From contig JAAZIU010000007.1 in the NCBI GenBank assembly GCA_012800735.1, positions 43,175 to 107,174 on the forward strand: a stretch of 64,000 nt of DNA, given 5' to 3'. Made by a program: the position numbers and the translations under genes. The notes under the pieces are model-generated. The model was not told where the DNA came from. It made no database searches and saw only the letters and a list, made by a program, of their open reading frames with translations. Of the stretch, positions 63,260 to 64,000 are shown one piece after another (within the stretch, counting starts at the first letter, position 1; the number at the start of each line of letters is the position of its first letter). Source of the stretch: Clostridiales bacterium (lineage in GTDB: Bacteria > Bacillota > Clostridia > Oscillospirales > CAG-272).

Positions 63260-63373
63260 TTATATCAGAGTGTATTTTTTGTCCCCTCTGCTGGACATCA
63301 TCCCGACCGCTCGCTCTTTATGTTTTCGTGCTTCGCTAACTTAATCCAGATGTGTTTCGCTGTCTTTAACAGC

Positions 63374-63422
63374 CGACATCGTGATTAACAGTCACGCGCT
63401 CTACCGACTGAGCTAAGGAGGA
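63374..63422 (-). pseudogene. Truncated tRNA-Asn (5' two thirds only)
   Basis: 49 bases matching the 5' part of the intact tRNA-Asn at 46 of 49 positions (differences in the acceptor and D-loop). Acceptor 5' strand, D-arm and GTT anticodon arm are complete; the sequence leaves the tRNA pattern at the end of the variable loop, so the T-arm, acceptor 3' strand and CCA are missing. Confidence 0.85.
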
Positions 63423-63433
63423 ATAAATATAGA

Positions 63434-63549
<116 letters not shown>

Positions 63550-63553
63550 TTCT

Positions 63554-63596
63554 GTTTAAGGCACTGCCTTAAACTGCGACTTTACAAGGTAAAGTC
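63554..63596 (-). repeat. Two adjacent perfect hairpins upstream of 5S rRNA
   Basis: GTTTAAGGC-ACT-GCCTTAAAC (63554-63574) and GACTTTAC-AAG-GTAAAGTC (63578-63596). Both have 3-base loops. They resemble processing stems of the rRNA precursor. Confidence 0.65.
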
Positions 63597-63640
63597 ATCG
63601 CACCATAGGTAAGTCATTCTGATTCGAACAACTTCTTTGG

Positions 63641-63740
63641 TACAGGGAGTTCTCAAAGAGAACTCTCGGCTAAGAACGCTCTGCATGAAAAACTTATCTC
63701 GGTACGGGGAGTCTCCGCAGGAAACTCTCGGCTAAGAACG
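63641..63740 (-). repeat. Duplicated hairpin unit in the tRNA-Lys/5S spacer
   Basis: The block GGTACAGGGAGT...AACTCTCGGCTAAGAACGC recurs about 60 bases on as GGTACGGGGAGT...AACTCTCGGCTAAGAACGC. Each holds a hairpin (GAGTTCTC/GAGAACTC, perfect, at 63647-63665; GAGTCTCC/GGAAACTC, one mismatch, in the second). Confidence 0.65.
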
Positions 63741-63755
63741 CACAGCGTTCTTAGC
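63731..63755 (-). repeat. Perfect 11-bp hairpin abutting the tRNA-Lys 3' end
   Basis: GCTAAGAACGC-ACA-GCGTTCTTAGC, directly next to the encoded CCA of tRNA-Lys. Likely a processing or transcription-pausing element. Confidence 0.7.
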
Positions 63756-63831
63756 TGGTGCACCTTCAGGGACTCGAACCCTGGACCCACTGATTAAGAG
63801 TCAGTTGCTCTACCAACTGAGCTAAAGGTGC
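63756..63831 (-). tRNA. tRNA-Lys (anticodon CTT)
   Basis: 76 bases including CCA. Acceptor GCACCTT/AAGGTGC, D-arm GCTC/GAGC, anticodon stem ACTGA/TCAGT with loop CTCTTAA, T-arm CAGGG/CCCTG. Lies between 23S and 5S. Confidence 0.96.
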
Positions 63832-63955
63832 GTGTCGGGTCGAGTGAAGGCGACACCTTTTGAATGTGATTTCAGCCAACATCCATAGAAAACCGAAGAA
63901 AGAGATACAAAAGTTTTATGAGATAGCATATGAAGATTAAGCGACTTGAAATGAA

Positions 63956-64000
63956 GGTTCAAGCCCTCGGTCTATTAGTATCGGTAAGCTGAACACATTA
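63956..64000 (-). rRNA. rrl: 23S ribosomal RNA, 3' end (partial)
   Basis: On the minus strand CCGATACTAATAGACCGAGG and GCTTGAACC is the conserved 3' end of 23S rRNA; the rest continues beyond the window. The exact 3' end is estimated. Confidence 0.9.

Overview
The window looks like a chromosomal segment of an anaerobic, moderately GC-rich Firmicute, probably a class Clostridia gut-type lineage. The support is a WalRK-YycHI module, a CtsR-ClpC heat-shock operon with a recognisable CtsR operator, a PolC-type replicase, HisZ-dependent histidine synthesis, the DXP isoprenoid genes, lipobox lipoproteins and sortase-like C-terminal tails. I could not place it at genus level from sequence alone.

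Layout. 1-5528: end of a polysaccharide deacetylase, then walR-walK-yycH-yycI (cell-wall stress signalling). 5595-10980: cell-wall and amino-sugar genes (murA, a HAD phosphatase, nagA) convergent with an operon of murQ and a SpoU-type RNA methylase. 11073-14215: ctsR-clpC on the minus strand without mcsA or mcsB. 14481-19338: a turnover zone of surface proteins (CBM9-like and LamG-like, with the same unusual C-terminal tail), gene remnants, and an AT-rich glycosyltransferase/acyltransferase fusion followed by the orphan tail of a third surface protein. 19339-20904: a DUF4153/DUF4173-type membrane protein.

21076-36900 is the conserved rpsB-tsf, pyrH-frr-uppS-cdsA-dxr-rseP-ispG-polC block (translation, UMP kinase, lipid and isoprenoid synthesis, replication). 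It is interrupted between dxr and rseP by a sialidase-like protein and a solute-binding lipoprotein. 37046-44183 is a histidine operon, hisZGDCB-(hisH remnant)-AFIE, in which hisH has shrunk to a 28-codon C-terminal stub. 44326-51208 holds secG, rnr, a DUF1934 protein, holA, a CPBP protease gene broken by an in-frame TGA, tadA and an endonuclease/exonuclease/phosphatase-family enzyme.

51598-62793 is a carbohydrate-use region: two uncharacterised TIM-barrel-like hydrolases (one a lipoprotein), two orphan solute-binding lipoproteins, a GH141-like beta-helix protein, an AraC regulator divergent from it, and an MFS-type transporter. No ABC permease is present. 63141-64000 is the distal end of a minus-strand rRNA operon in the order 23S, tRNA-Lys, 5S, truncated tRNA-Asn, intact tRNA-Asn, terminator, with several strong hairpins in the spacers.

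Promoters are unusually easy to read: many have a -35, exactly 17 bases and TATAAT, often with a TG or TGG just upstream. No CRISPR array, complete insertion sequence or prophage was seen. The most notable observations are the hisH stub, the surface-protein scar around the transferred lipid-glycosylation fusion, the foreign pair inside the dxr-rseP block, and the rearranged rRNA/tRNA tail.
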